Positions 1 to 8,861 of a stretch of DNA of 29,891 bases are shown here, one piece after another. The number at the start of each line of letters is the position of its first letter. Position 1 is the stretch's first letter. The DNA comes from Terrimonas_A sp036262095. Lineage in GTDB: Bacteria > Bacteroidota > Bacteroidia > Chitinophagales > Chitinophagaceae. A program made the translations under genes and the position numbers. A model generated the notes under the pieces. It made no database searches. It saw only the letters and a list, made by a program, of their open reading frames with translations, and was not told where the DNA came from. The stretch lies in assembly GCA_036262095.1 (NCBI GenBank), contig DATAJQ010000316.1:1-29891 (forward strand). The letters are read 5' to 3'.

Positions 1-1
1 A

Positions 2-2101
2 AAGCTGTTTAATGACTATGCCCAACTCCAGCGCCAGTTAAAAAAAGCCACCGGTGTTACAGATGTGATTTCCGTCCCTTCTGCCATCAACCTGGTGAAG
101 GATTCGGCGACAGAAAAGCTGAATGCCGTACCGATCTTCCCAGAAAAAACATTTACACAGGCTGAGCTCGACAGCAGCGCCGCCATTTTCCTGGGCCTTC
201 CTTTTTACCAGGGGCTTTTATATAATCCCCAAACGCATGCCTGGATGATGGGGGTGAGCGTGGATAAAACACTGATCAATTCCCCCAAAAGAAATATTGT
301 TGTATCCGGCATCACCCAACTGGTCGATTCCTTCAGCAAAAAGACCGGGCAGCAGGTTTACCTTAGCGGCTTACCGCTGATCCGTGCTGAAATGTCAACC
401 CGCATTTCATCTGAAATGCAACTGTTCCTGCTGGCATCGGTTATTTTATCTGCCCTTATTCTTTTAGTATTCTTCCGTTCTGTAAGTTCCATGCTGCTTT
501 CATTGGCAGTCGTGATCATTGGTGTGATATGGAGCGTAGGTACCATGCATTTGTGTGGTTACAAGATCACTTTGCTGACAGCATTGATCCCGCCGCTTCT
601 GGTGGTGATCGGCATTCCCAATTGTATTTATTTTCTCAATAAATATCATACAGCCTATAATGATACCAAAGACCGCAATGAGGCCCTGGTGACCATGGTG
701 GGGCGGATGGGTATTGTTACCCTGTTTTGCAATCTTGCCGCTGGTATCGGGTTTGCAGTATTTGCTTTAACAAAGAGCGAGATACTGCAGGAGTTTGGTG
801 TAGTGGCAGGGATCAATATCATGGCACTGTTCATTATCTCCCTCATTCTTATTCCAACAGTGCTTAGCCTGTTGCCTGTACCCAAAGCCCGCCATATGCG
901 GTACCTGGAAAATGCAAGACTTAACCGCTGGCTCGACAGGCTGGAATTATGGTCATTAAATCATCGCAAGCTTATTTATACTGTTACAGTAGCGGTTGTA
1001 GCCGTATCCGTCATCGGGATCTTTAAATTAAAAAGTGTTGGATACATTGTTGATGATCTTCCCAAAACTGATAAGATATATACTGACCTTAAGTTTTTTG
1101 AAAATAACTTCAAGGGTGTGATGCCGTTGGAAATACTGGTTGACACTAAAAAGAAATATGGGGTGACGCGCAACCTTGGCAATCTTTTAAAAATGGATTC
1201 CCTGTCTTCTTATATCACTTCAATGCCGGCACTTGCGAGGCCACTCAGCATTACGGAAGGGCTGAAATTTGCCAAGCAGGCTTTCTTTGAAGGCGATAGC
1301 AGCAACTATTCCATGCCTTCTGAATTTGATCTGCCTGCACTGGCCCAGTACCTGAGCTTTAAGAAAGACAGCAATGCCGGTGTGGCGTCCAATTCTTTTT
1401 CCAAACTGGTATCTACTTTTATGGACAGTGCAAGGCAGGAAGCACGCATCAGCATCAATATGGCAGATGTAGGCAGTGCGCGCTTGCCACATATCCTGGA
1501 CAGTATCCAGCAGCGAGTGGATGCACTTTTCCCCAAAGACAAATATGAGGTGAAGCTGACAGGGACCAGTATAACCTTTTTGGAAGGGAGTGCTTTTATC
1601 ATCAATGGACTGAAAGAAAGTATTGCCTGGGCTTTTTTGCTGATCGCCCTTTGCATGTTGTACCTGTTCAGGTCTGCCAGGATATTATTGTGTTCGCTTA
1701 TTCCCAATGTTATTCCGCTGGTGATCACGGCGGGCGTAATGGGTTGGGTGGGTGTTCCCCTGAAACCCTCTACAGTTCTTGTTTTCAGCGTGGCGCTGGG
1801 TATAGCGATAGATATTACGATCCGGTTCCTGGTCAATTACAAACAGGAATTGCCTCACCAGGAATTTGACCGTAAGAAAACAGTGATTGAAACGATACAC
1901 AGCACAGGTATCAGTATCATTTATACATCAATGGTGCTGATTGCAGGCTTTATTATTTTTAGCTTCAGCGGCTTTGGCGGCACACAAGCGCTGGGTTGGC
2001 TTACCTCCCTGACGCTTATTACAGCTACATTGACCAATTTGGTATTGTTGCCGGCTTTACTGATAGGATTGGAGAAGCCAAAGAAGAAGGAAATCCGGTA
2101 A
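2..2101 (+). CDS. RND/MMPL-superfamily exporter, 3' part (5' end outside window)
   Basis: The frame is open from base 2, so the GTG at 65 is internal and the true start lies upstream; 699 codons are visible. The layout is that of half-size RND/MMPL (HAE3-like) exporters: a periplasmic stretch, a block of about five membrane helices, a second periplasmic stretch, then a second membrane block near the C-terminus. Typical motifs are visible, including a conserved FFRSVSSMLLS loop in the first block, and FRSARILL and GIAIDITIRFLVNY in the second. Such proteins use the proton gradient to move lipids or other hydrophobic compounds across the inner membrane. The substrate cannot be told from sequence. 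Perhaps 70-100 N-terminal residues are missing compared with relatives. The family assignment is firm and the specific role is unknown. Confidence 0.88.
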   Translation, partial: KLFNDYAQLQRQLKKATGVTDVISVPSAINLVKDSATEKLNAVPIFPEKTFTQAELDSSAAIFLGLPFYQGLLYNPQTHAWMMGVSVDKTLINSPKRNIVVSGITQLVDSFSKKTGQQVYLSGLPLIRAEMSTRISSEMQLFLLASVILSALILLVFFRSVSSMLLSLAVVIIGVIWSVGTMHLCGYKITLLTALIPPLLVVIGIPNCIYFLNKYHTAYNDTKDRNEALVTMVGRMGIVTLFCNLAAGIGFAVFALTKSEILQEFGVVAGINIMALFIISLILIPTVLSLLPVPKARHMRYLENARLNRWLDRLELWSLNHRKLIYTVTVAVVAVSVIGIFKLKSVGYIVDDLPKTDKIYTDLKFFENNFKGVMPLEILVDTKKKYGVTRNLGNLLKMDSLSSYITSMPALARPLSITEGLKFAKQAFFEGDSSNYSMPSEFDLPALAQYLSFKKDSNAGVASNSFSKLVSTFMDSARQEARISINMADVGSARLPHILDSIQQRVDALFPKDKYEVKLTGTSITFLEGSAFIINGLKESIAWAFLLIALCMLYLFRSARILLCSLIPNVIPLVITAGVMGWVGVPLKPSTVLVFSVALGIAIDITIRFLVNYKQELPHQEFDRKKTVIETIHSTGISIIYTSMVLIAGFIIFSFSGFGGTQALGWLTSLTLITATLTNLVLLPALLIGLEKPKKKEIR

Positions 2102-2154
2102 AGGCCCTAACAACCGCTATCCCTTCCAATGCTGTTTATACATGGCCAGCTTCC

Positions 2155-2230
2155 CCCGGCAGTCCGGGTTTAATGCGCTAATATACCGTCTGAATTTATA
2201 AAGCCCGGCATTTTGAGGCCGGGCTTTTCT
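2155..2230 (+). terminator. Terminator(s) after the RND exporter gene
   Basis: A 9-bp GC-rich stem (2201-2209 pairing with 2218-2226, loop 2210-2217) is followed by a short T run at 2225-2228, which fits an intrinsic terminator. A smaller 5-bp hairpin (2155-2159 with 2164-2168) followed by TTT lies just upstream. Both are between the exporter stop and the next gene, so they separate the two transcription units. Confidence 0.75.
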
Positions 2231-2277
2231 GTCTATTATATCGTATATTTATTTCCGCCAATTTTAAAACACAATCT

Positions 2278-3006
2278 ATGCTCAAACGTCATTTGCTTTC
2301 TGTCACCGCTTTGTTATTCTCCTGTTGTGGCTTTTCACAAAGCCCTTTATCCACGAATACGCCGGCAGGAAACAAATTTGACAATGATTTTGCCCATGAT
2401 GTTAACGGAAGACCGATATATCTTAAAGCAGAGTATATCGCTGACGGAAGCCCTTACCTGTATGACAACTATTGCATGGCCGAGATCACCGTCATGGATG
2501 GAAAGGTATATCCCAATGTAAAAGCAAAAATCGATTTGCAGGAGAAACTGCTGCTTTATATGCTGGACAACGGAACTGAAATGATCATGACATCTCCGGT
2601 GAAGAGGATAAAATTCTACAATTATGTCAGTAATGGTATAACCTACCCAGAAAGGACCTTTCAAGGCCACCTGACCGCCCTGAATGCCGAGGGTGCTGCC
2701 ATTTACGAAGTGCTTGTGGAAGACAGCGCCGCTACCCTGCTGAAGCAAATAACAGTAACCTTTAATGATAGTAAAGGCTATGGCGAGACCTCTACTACCC
2801 GCATCTTCAAAAAGGCTGAACACTATTTTGCCGCCATCCCATCCCAAAGCAAAGAGCTGCGGAAGGTGGAAAAAAATAAATCAGCCCTTGCCTCGTTATT
2901 TGGAAGTAAAGCCGCTGCGATCAGCACCTTTATTGAGCAGAAAAAATTGAAATGTAAATCAGATCAAGACCTGACAGAAGTGTTCCGTTATTACTGTTCA
3001 CTCTAA
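2278..3006 (+). CDS. Secreted protein of unknown function
   Basis: This 242-residue protein starts with a clear signal peptide (MLKRH, then a hydrophobic core, with likely cleavage near residue 20 after GFS). It should therefore be exported to the periplasm or beyond. The mature part has no motif I can name. It contains alternating polar and hydrophobic strands (residues 45-165), suggesting a beta-rich fold, then a lysine-rich C-terminal helix region (about 185-235). A Tyr/Cys-containing tail ends the protein. Similar small secreted proteins are common in Bacteroidota. The gene stands alone between a terminator and the susC leader. No Shine-Dalgarno is visible. TATATTTA at 2244-2251 is a near match to the Bacteroidota -7 element but has no well-spaced -33 partner. 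Confidence 0.8.
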   Translation: MLKRHLLSVTALLFSCCGFSQSPLSTNTPAGNKFDNDFAHDVNGRPIYLKAEYIADGSPYLYDNYCMAEITVMDGKVYPNVKAKIDLQEKLLLYMLDNGTEMIMTSPVKRIKFYNYVSNGITYPERTFQGHLTALNAEGAAIYEVLVEDSAATLLKQITVTFNDSKGYGETSTTRIFKKAEHYFAAIPSQSKELRKVEKNKSALASLFGSKAAAISTFIEQKKLKCKSDQDLTEVFRYYCSL

Positions 3007-3265
3007 GGGTTTTTACATATTTCTGATTTTTTCTACTCTTATATGAAAAAATTTCGGATTTTTACCTGCTGAAAATTAATGAGGTTCAAATTTTCTAGTA
3101 CACAAATCAGTAAATTGGATTTCAATTTCTTGTAGTTATCTTCTCTAACCGGGAAATAACAAACAAATAATGCAAAACTCACACTTCTCGTTTGAAAAAG
3201 ACTTTTGAGCGCAGCATTATCGGAAAATAAGTTGTCCTACTTACTTAGGGATCTACCTTCAACAC

Positions 3266-3313
3266 ATGAGAAAACTGCGGCGGAACCACCAACTCCACCG
3301 TAAGCAGTTTTAG
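3266..3313 (+). CDS. Possible 15-residue leader peptide upstream of susC
   Basis: ATG at 3266 opens a 15-codon frame, MRKLRRNHQLHRKQF, ending in TAG at 3311-3313. Eight of 15 residues are Arg, Lys or His, and two CGG arginine codons are adjacent. The frame covers the whole hairpin described at 3272-3310. A coincidence is possible because a frame this short arises easily by chance. The exact overlap with the hairpin and the position 78 bases before susC make a regulatory leader worth testing. No Shine-Dalgarno is seen, which is normal here. Confidence 0.35.
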   Translation: MRKLRRNHQLHRKQF

Positions 3314-3324
3314 TACACTTTTTT
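3272..3324 (+). promoter_or_regulatory. Attenuator-like hairpin in the susC leader
   Basis: A perfect 7-bp base stem (3272-3278 with 3304-3310) encloses an upper stem (3279-3284 with 3294-3299, one C-A mismatch) and a 9-base loop at 3285-3293. A six-T run follows at 3319-3324, eight bases after the stem. This resembles an intrinsic terminator with a spacer, or an attenuator. It lies wholly under the short leader ORF, so ribosome movement could affect its folding. The function is inferred. Confidence 0.45.
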
Positions 3325-3390
3325 ATCTATTGTCACCGCTGTTGCCTGATTAACAGGCAGTAGCGAATTATTTTTTGCATCAAAAACTAA

Positions 3391-6351
3391 ATGTTCATGA
3401 GGAAATTCTTACTCGTATTAACGGCTTTCCTATTTTATGCAGGAACGTTGTTAGCTCAGAAAACCATTACAGGGACAGTAACAGACGACAAGGGAGCTCC
3501 TGTTCCCAATGCCTCTGTAGTAGTGAGAGGGACCAGCACTGGTACCACTACTAAAAACGATGGAACTTACACCCTGGCAGTTCCGGCTTCAGCAACAACC
3601 TTACTTATTTCAAGCGTTGGTTATGAACCAACCACTGTTGAAATAGGAACTGGCACAGTTGTAAATGCATCCATTAAAACCGCTGCCAGCGAGTTGGAGA
3701 ATGTGGTGATCACAGGGTATACAACCACTCAGCGGAAAAAATTTGCCGGTGCAACTGTTTCAGTTGGCGCAGCAGAAGTCAGAAGGCAACCTTTTGGTTC
3801 TTTCGACCAGGCACTGCAGGGTGCTGCTTCCGGTGTGTCCGTTGTAGCAAATAGTGGTCAGCCCGGTGCTAACGCTGTTGTACGTGTTCGCGGCAATGGC
3901 TCTATCAGCGGTGGTAATGTTCCACTTTATATTATGGACGGGATTGAAATAACTGCGGCAGATTTTGCCAGCTTGAACCAGGGCGACTTTGAAAGACTGG
4001 AAGTGCTGAAAGATGCGGTAGGTACAGCCATGTATGGTTCCCGCGGTGCTAATGGCGTGATCGTAATCACAACCCGCCGCGGACGCGCAGGCCAGCTTAA
4101 CCTGAATTATGATATGCAGATGGGCTTTAGCAAACTGCCTGAAGACCGCCTGATCGTAATGAACAGCCAGCAAAAAATCGATTATGAATTGCAGCGCGGC
4201 AACCCTTACGGATGGACCGCTGCAGAGGCTGATAGTCTCCGTAATGTAAACTTTAGCTGGAGGGATGCCTTATTCCAAACAGGTATGACCCAACAGCACC
4301 AGATCAGTGCTAGTGGTGGTAGCGCTACCAGTAAATTCTATGCATCACTTTCCTACCTTAACCAGGAAGGTATTGTTCAAACAACCGGTTTGAAACGCTA
4401 TACCGCCCGCGTGAACGTGGACAATAATATTAAGAACTGGCGCTTTGGAGTAAGCCTGCAGGTTGGTTATTCCAAGATCGTAGGTACAAGGGAAGGAGAT
4501 GCTTATATCGGCTCTCCGCTGAATGCGATCCGTTGGTCAAATCCATATGAGCGTGCTATTGATCCAAATACCGGAGATTGGCAAACACTGGGTGGTACTG
4601 GCGTATTGATTTCGGGTCAGCCCAATGCTGCAATGGAACTGTTCGTTAACCAAAGGGAAGCACTCCAGTTCAAAGGAGTAGGTAGTGCATACCTTGAGTT
4701 TCATTTTCCTTTCCTGAAAGGCTTATATGCACGTACTAACTGGGGTGGTGATTTTGCGCAAAATGAAGGTTCTATTTATTATGACAGAACTACCTATACC
4801 GGAGCACAGGCTCCTGGTGGCAATGGTAGCCTGAACAGAACCGGTGGCCGCCAATTCCGCTATACAGGAACTACATCACTTAACTACAAACAGACATTTG
4901 GCGACCATGAAATTGATGGAGGCGTATTTGTTGAAGCAGTTAAAACTGATGCCCGTAACCTTGGTTTTACCGGTTATGGCCTGACCAATGGATTTACCAA
5001 TGAAGCCGGTATCACAGCTGGTAACGCAACCAATGGTTACATTCCCCAGGTTGCCGGTGGCGGAACCCAAAATGGTTTGCTTTCCTACTTCACCATCTGG
5101 AACTATGGTTATAAAGGCAAATACTATCTTACTTTAGTAGGTCGCCGTGATGGTTCTTCAAGACTCGGCGTTGCTAACAGGTTCCAGAACTTTGGTTCTG
5201 TTGGTGCAACCTGGGTACTTAGTGAAGAAAACTTCCTGGCTAATGCCGGTAAACTGGATGATCTGCGTTTGAGAGTTACTTATGGTACAACAGGTAACTA
5301 TGCAAGTGCAGCCGGTGATTACGGACATCTTCCCTTATTCACACGTACTTCATATAATGGTGTTTCAGGTTGGGCAATCGGTAATCCCGGAAATGCCAAC
5401 TACAAATGGGAAGTAAACAAAACAATCAATATTGGTGTAGACTTTGCATTTTTCAAGCGTCGCCTCTCAGGTACAGTTGAAGCTTACGAGCGTAAAACAA
5501 ATAACCTGTATTACCTTCAGCCTGTTTCTGGTACTACTGGCCGTCCTAACGTTCCTGGAAATGACGGTACACTCAGCAATAAAGGGATCGAGCTGACCTT
5601 AAGAGGTGATATCGTTAGAACAAGAGATTTCCGTTGGACTGTAGAAGGAAACATCACTTATAACAGGAACAGGGTTATTGCTATTCCTGATGACTCAATC
5701 ATCAACGGAACAACCATCCTTGCGATCGGCAAGCCTCTTAACACACTTTACCTTGTACCTTATGCAGGTGTAAACGCTGCTAATGGTAACGCATTATATT
5801 ATACTCAAGCTGGTAACCTGACTCAGACTTATTCTACAGCGGACCTCAGAGCATTTGGAACAAGTGATGCTCCATGGTTTGGTGGTATCTCTACTACTGT
5901 TGCTTATATGGGTATTGATCTGAGTGCACAGGTAAACTTCTTCCTGGATAGAGATGTATACAACAACGATCGCATGAACGTGATCAATCCTTCTTACTTC
6001 TATGATAACATGGATGTAGAATTGTTGACAGAATGGAGGAAACCAGGTGATATTACAAATGTACCAAGACCTACAACTGCTGGTGGTAATGCCTTCCAGG
6101 CCAACACCACCCGCCTTCTTGAAGACGGTAGCTTCTGGCGCCTGCGTAATGTAACACTCGGTTACACCTTCCCAACAAGCATATTAAGCAAGCTGAAGAT
6201 CAGATCAGCCAGGATCTTTGTACAAGGCCAAAACTGGTGGACACATACGAAATTCAAGAGCTTTGATCCGGAAATGAGCGGCGCTGTATTAACAGGTGCT
6301 CAGTACCCGGCTCTGGTGCAAACAACAGTTGGACTGTCTATCGGATTCTAA
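3391..6351 (+). CDS. SusC/RagA-family TonB-dependent outer-membrane transporter
   Basis: This 986-residue protein is the outer-membrane channel of a SusCD nutrient importer and takes up a ligand with energy from TonB. Residues 1-22 are a signal peptide ending LLAQ. Residues about 23-95 form the carboxypeptidase-regulatory-like domain (ITGTVTDDKGAPVPNASVVV). The plug follows at about 100-230 with the signature ending MYGSRGANGVIVITT. The rest is a beta-barrel ending in a phenylalanine (LSIGF). Either ATG 3391 or ATG 3397 could be the start; both keep the signal peptide. susD follows after 21 bases. The substrate is not evident because no hydrolase gene or sigma/anti-sigma pair is adjacent, so peptide, glycan or another ligand remains possible. 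Full length and no sign of damage. Confidence 0.96.
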   Translation: MFMRKFLLVLTAFLFYAGTLLAQKTITGTVTDDKGAPVPNASVVVRGTSTGTTTKNDGTYTLAVPASATTLLISSVGYEPTTVEIGTGTVVNASIKTAASELENVVITGYTTTQRKKFAGATVSVGAAEVRRQPFGSFDQALQGAASGVSVVANSGQPGANAVVRVRGNGSISGGNVPLYIMDGIEITAADFASLNQGDFERLEVLKDAVGTAMYGSRGANGVIVITTRRGRAGQLNLNYDMQMGFSKLPEDRLIVMNSQQKIDYELQRGNPYGWTAAEADSLRNVNFSWRDALFQTGMTQQHQISASGGSATSKFYASLSYLNQEGIVQTTGLKRYTARVNVDNNIKNWRFGVSLQVGYSKIVGTREGDAYIGSPLNAIRWSNPYERAIDPNTGDWQTLGGTGVLISGQPNAAMELFVNQREALQFKGVGSAYLEFHFPFLKGLYARTNWGGDFAQNEGSIYYDRTTYTGAQAPGGNGSLNRTGGRQFRYTGTTSLNYKQTFGDHEIDGGVFVEAVKTDARNLGFTGYGLTNGFTNEAGITAGNATNGYIPQVAGGGTQNGLLSYFTIWNYGYKGKYYLTLVGRRDGSSRLGVANRFQNFGSVGATWVLSEENFLANAGKLDDLRLRVTYGTTGNYASAAGDYGHLPLFTRTSYNGVSGWAIGNPGNANYKWEVNKTINIGVDFAFFKRRLSGTVEAYERKTNNLYYLQPVSGTTGRPNVPGNDGTLSNKGIELTLRGDIVRTRDFRWTVEGNITYNRNRVIAIPDDSIINGTTILAIGKPLNTLYLVPYAGVNAANGNALYYTQAGNLTQTYSTADLRAFGTSDAPWFGGISTTVAYMGIDLSAQVNFFLDRDVYNNDRMNVINPSYFYDNMDVELLTEWRKPGDITNVPRPTTAGGNAFQANTTRLLEDGSFWRLRNVTLGYTFPTSILSKLKIRSARIFVQGQNWWTHTKFKSFDPEMSGAVLTGAQYPALVQTTVGLSIGF

Positions 6352-6372
6352 TTTTAAATACATATTTATATT

Positions 6373-7860
6373 ATGAAAAAATCATTCAAACATATTTTCC
6401 TTGCAACAACGGTCGTTTCTGTATTGACAGTTGGTTGTTCAAAATCAGATCTGATCGACCTTTATCCACAGTTTTCCCTTAGTGCTGCGAACAGTCCTTC
6501 CAATATGGACCAGGTAGAAGAGGTGCTGACGGGTGCTTACCAGGGATTCAGGTCAGGCAGCTATTATGGTGACGGAAGCGGTTCAGGCTTTTCCCTTATG
6601 CCTGATATGATGAGCGATAACCTGCTCGAAACAAATGAATCGCTGGCTAATTATAAAAGTCTTACCGATTGGGTTTATGCTGATGATGATGCGCTGGTTT
6701 CCGGCATCTGGTCTGCTCCTTACAGTATCATCGCGAACGCAAACATTGTGTTGCGTGACGTAGATAAGTTCACAACCACAGAAAATCAAACCAGGGCTAA
6801 CCGTCTGAAAGGACAGGCACTGGCTATCAGGGCTCATGCTCATTTCGATCTGTTCCGGTTTTTTGCTACTTCTTATGATCGCAGCAGCACTTCAGAATTA
6901 GCTGTCCCATACATAACAGAATTCAAAGTTTCACCTACAGTTAAACCTGCCCGTATCAGCAATAAGGAGTTTTATGATAAAGTCATTGCTGATCTTAATG
7001 CAGCCGTGACCCTTCTCGGCAACGTAGATCAAACCATTAATCCTCTGGCTAGCAAACGCCCGATGATTGATCTGGCAACCGCAAAAGCTATGCAGGCCCG
7101 CGTATATCTCTATGCAGGTATGTGGACTGAGGCTATACAGGCTGCTACAGATGCCATTGCTCTTCGCCCTCTTGCTCCCCAGGCAACTTTCCCTGGCATG
7201 TACAATGAGACAAATGCCGGTGAGATCATCTGGAATGCACAGTTTGATGCAGGACAGGGTGGCCCGGGCGGTGCTGTTTATTTCTCCCAGAACAATCGCA
7301 GTGCCTATGCTCCTGCAGCCGAAATTGCAACGATGGACGGTACCAGCGGTCTGTTGCAGAATAATGATATCCGTTATAATACTTATTTCAGAACAATTTC
7401 CGGTCCTAATGGAAATCGCCTCGTTGTAAGTAAATACCGTGGTAAAGCTGCACTCACTGACGGTAATGCTAATTTCCCTGTATTCCGTACTGGTGAAATG
7501 TACCTTATCCGTGCAGAAGCACGTGCAAGGATCAGCCCTTCCCAGGAAACACAGGCAATGGCAGACCTCAATACTCTGCGTGCTGCACGTATCACTGGCT
7601 ATGTTCCGGAAAACCTGACTGGTGCAGCTCTTCTGACTGCTATCGCCAACGAAAGAAGAAGAGAGCTGTTTGCTGAGGGTCATCGTTTCTTTGACCTGAA
7701 AAGATCAACCAAAAGCATTGTTCGTGCCGGTGGGTGTGGAGATCCTTCTATATCTCCTGCAGTGTGCACACTTTTATCAACCGCACGTGAATGGGCTTTG
7801 CCGATTCCTTTTGATGAAAGGTCTGTAAATGGAAACATCCAGCAAAACCCCGGATACTAA
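6373..7860 (+). CDS. SusD/RagB-family surface lipoprotein
   Basis: This 495-residue protein is the lid-like ligand-binding partner of the SusC channel. It begins with a lipoprotein signal peptide whose lipobox LTVGC puts the acylated cysteine at residue 22, followed by SKSD, an export-style context for surface lipoproteins. The N-terminal half has helices typical of the SusD tetratricopeptide-like fold (RANRLKGQALAIRAHAHFDLFRFFA; ATAKAMQARVYLYAGMWTEAIQAATDAI). The C-terminal part has the family signatures GEMYLIRAEARAR and IANERRRELFAEGHRFFDLKR. The ending, with ALPIPFDERSVNGNIQQNPGY, is also characteristic. It is co-transcribed with susC. The length is usual for the family. Confidence 0.95.
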   Translation: MKKSFKHIFLATTVVSVLTVGCSKSDLIDLYPQFSLSAANSPSNMDQVEEVLTGAYQGFRSGSYYGDGSGSGFSLMPDMMSDNLLETNESLANYKSLTDWVYADDDALVSGIWSAPYSIIANANIVLRDVDKFTTTENQTRANRLKGQALAIRAHAHFDLFRFFATSYDRSSTSELAVPYITEFKVSPTVKPARISNKEFYDKVIADLNAAVTLLGNVDQTINPLASKRPMIDLATAKAMQARVYLYAGMWTEAIQAATDAIALRPLAPQATFPGMYNETNAGEIIWNAQFDAGQGGPGGAVYFSQNNRSAYAPAAEIATMDGTSGLLQNNDIRYNTYFRTISGPNGNRLVVSKYRGKAALTDGNANFPVFRTGEMYLIRAEARARISPSQETQAMADLNTLRAARITGYVPENLTGAALLTAIANERRRELFAEGHRFFDLKRSTKSIVRAGGCGDPSISPAVCTLLSTAREWALPIPFDERSVNGNIQQNPGY

Positions 7861-7869
7861 TCCGGGCTT
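7849..7869 (+). promoter_or_regulatory. Hairpin with the susD stop codon in its loop
   Basis: A perfect 6-bp GC-rich stem (7849-7854 with 7861-7866) has the loop TACTAA, which includes the susD stop codon, and is followed by CTTTC. The T tract is too short for a strong terminator. It could reduce read-through into the third gene or protect the upstream message from 3' exonucleases. This is inference. Confidence 0.35.
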
Positions 7870-7907
7870 TCGCTGCTGAATTAATTATTTATATTAAAAG
7901 AGACAAT

Positions 7908-8792
7908 ATGAGAATATCATTAAAAAAACTTCCCGCTGTCTGTGGTTTTTCTCTGCTGCTGGGTGTTGCATTGTTTAGTTGTTCAAAGGATGATAATAAA
8001 ATCCTTGATCCGGGACAAAAAGCTTTCTTCACGCCATCACAATCCACAGCAAGCTATTCTATAGTGGACGCAAACACTGTTTATAAAATACCTGTTGGAT
8101 TGACCTCACCCGTTTCAAGCGGTAAAACAAAAACTGTAAATATTACAGCCACATCCAGCACGGGCGCTGTAGAAGGAACACAATACACTTATACCAAAAC
8201 ATTGACCTTTACGCCTGATAAAATCACCGATACTATCGTGGTAACCGGCATTTATGCTCAGTACCTGGCAGGCCGTAAAGACGTAGTGAAATTCACTTTT
8301 GCTGATGCAGGTGATTTCTCTCCTTCACTGAACAGTTCTTTTACATTGAATATTTCCGGGCCTTGCTTTGAAGGCGATATTGTTCTCGAAGACTTCCTGG
8401 GCTCTTATCCTAATACGAATGAAGTATTCGGAACCAGCGCCTATGGCCCGTATACGACTACTGTTTCTTCTGTTACATCCACAGGGGCAACTACAGGCAC
8501 TATCGTTGTAACCAATATCTGGAACAACGGTTGGAGCCCTATCTCGTTCACTCTTGATTGGACGAATCCATCTGCCCGTACGGTAGTTCCCATCGCAATG
8601 TCTGCTATAGGCGGAAGCGATGCAGGAGATATCAACTCTACTTATGCAGGAACAACCATAGCGGTGCGTCCATTTGCCGGACAACCCGGTACCTTCTCCT
8701 GGTGCGATCAAACAATAACGTTGACCATGCAGTTAGGTGTAACCGGAGTAGGTTTCTTCGGATCACTTTATACTGTTAACCTGGAGAGATAA
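7908..8792 (+). CDS. SusE/F-position surface lipoprotein (DUF1735/DUF4843-like)
   Basis: This 294-residue lipoprotein is the third gene of the susCD unit. The signal peptide ends in lipobox ALFSC (cysteine near residue 25) followed by SKDD, an acidic stretch typical of surface-exposed lipoproteins in Bacteroidota. Residues about 35-150 look like an immunoglobulin-like beta-sandwich (YKIPVGLTSPVSSGKTKTVN; TFTPDKITDTIVVTGIY), as seen in DUF1735/DUF4843 proteins. A second beta-rich domain starts at CFEGDIVLEDFLGSY and runs to the end. The position and domain style suggest a ligand-binding accessory for the SusCD complex. The family label is from memory, and the ligand is unknown. Confidence 0.8.
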   Translation: MRISLKKLPAVCGFSLLLGVALFSCSKDDNKILDPGQKAFFTPSQSTASYSIVDANTVYKIPVGLTSPVSSGKTKTVNITATSSTGAVEGTQYTYTKTLTFTPDKITDTIVVTGIYAQYLAGRKDVVKFTFADAGDFSPSLNSSFTLNISGPCFEGDIVLEDFLGSYPNTNEVFGTSAYGPYTTTVSSVTSTGATTGTIVVTNIWNNGWSPISFTLDWTNPSARTVVPIAMSAIGGSDAGDINSTYAGTTIAVRPFAGQPGTFSWCDQTITLTMQLGVTGVGFFGSLYTVNLER

Positions 8793-8802
8793 TCATCCTT
8801 CT

Positions 8803-8850
8803 CAATAAATAAAGAAGCCGTTCCATCAGGAACGGCTTCTTTATTTATTG
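8803..8850. terminator. Bidirectional terminator, perfect 22-bp stem
   Basis: Bases 8803-8824 pair perfectly with 8829-8850 around the tetraloop ATCA (8825-8828). The GC-rich centre is flanked by A-rich then T-rich arms, so transcripts from both directions end in a U-rich tract. It lies between convergent genes, the susCD unit on the left and the thiol-disulfide lipoprotein gene on the right. Confidence 0.93.
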
Positions 8851-8861
8851 CAATAGCTTTA

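Larger units (their letters stand above)
3007..3390. other. 384-base gap: susC leader region
   Basis: No gene longer than a short leader ORF is visible. The first 60 bases are very AT-rich and hold an imperfect inverted repeat (3025-3033 with 3045-3053). The middle shows no convincing TAnnTTTG promoter element. The last 130 bases hold a 15-codon ORF, an overlapping hairpin with a T run, and a small inverted repeat (3344-3348 with 3354-3358). Long structured leaders are common upstream of susC-type genes. Confidence 0.6.

Noticed and set aside
1306..1836. Long minus-strand frame inside the RND exporter gene
   Set aside because: It lies antisense to a strongly supported membrane-protein gene and shows no coherent domain; a shadow frame.
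6931..7683. 250-codon minus-strand frame within susD
   Set aside because: Antisense to a clear SusD-family gene; cysteine- and serine-rich composition typical of a reverse frame.
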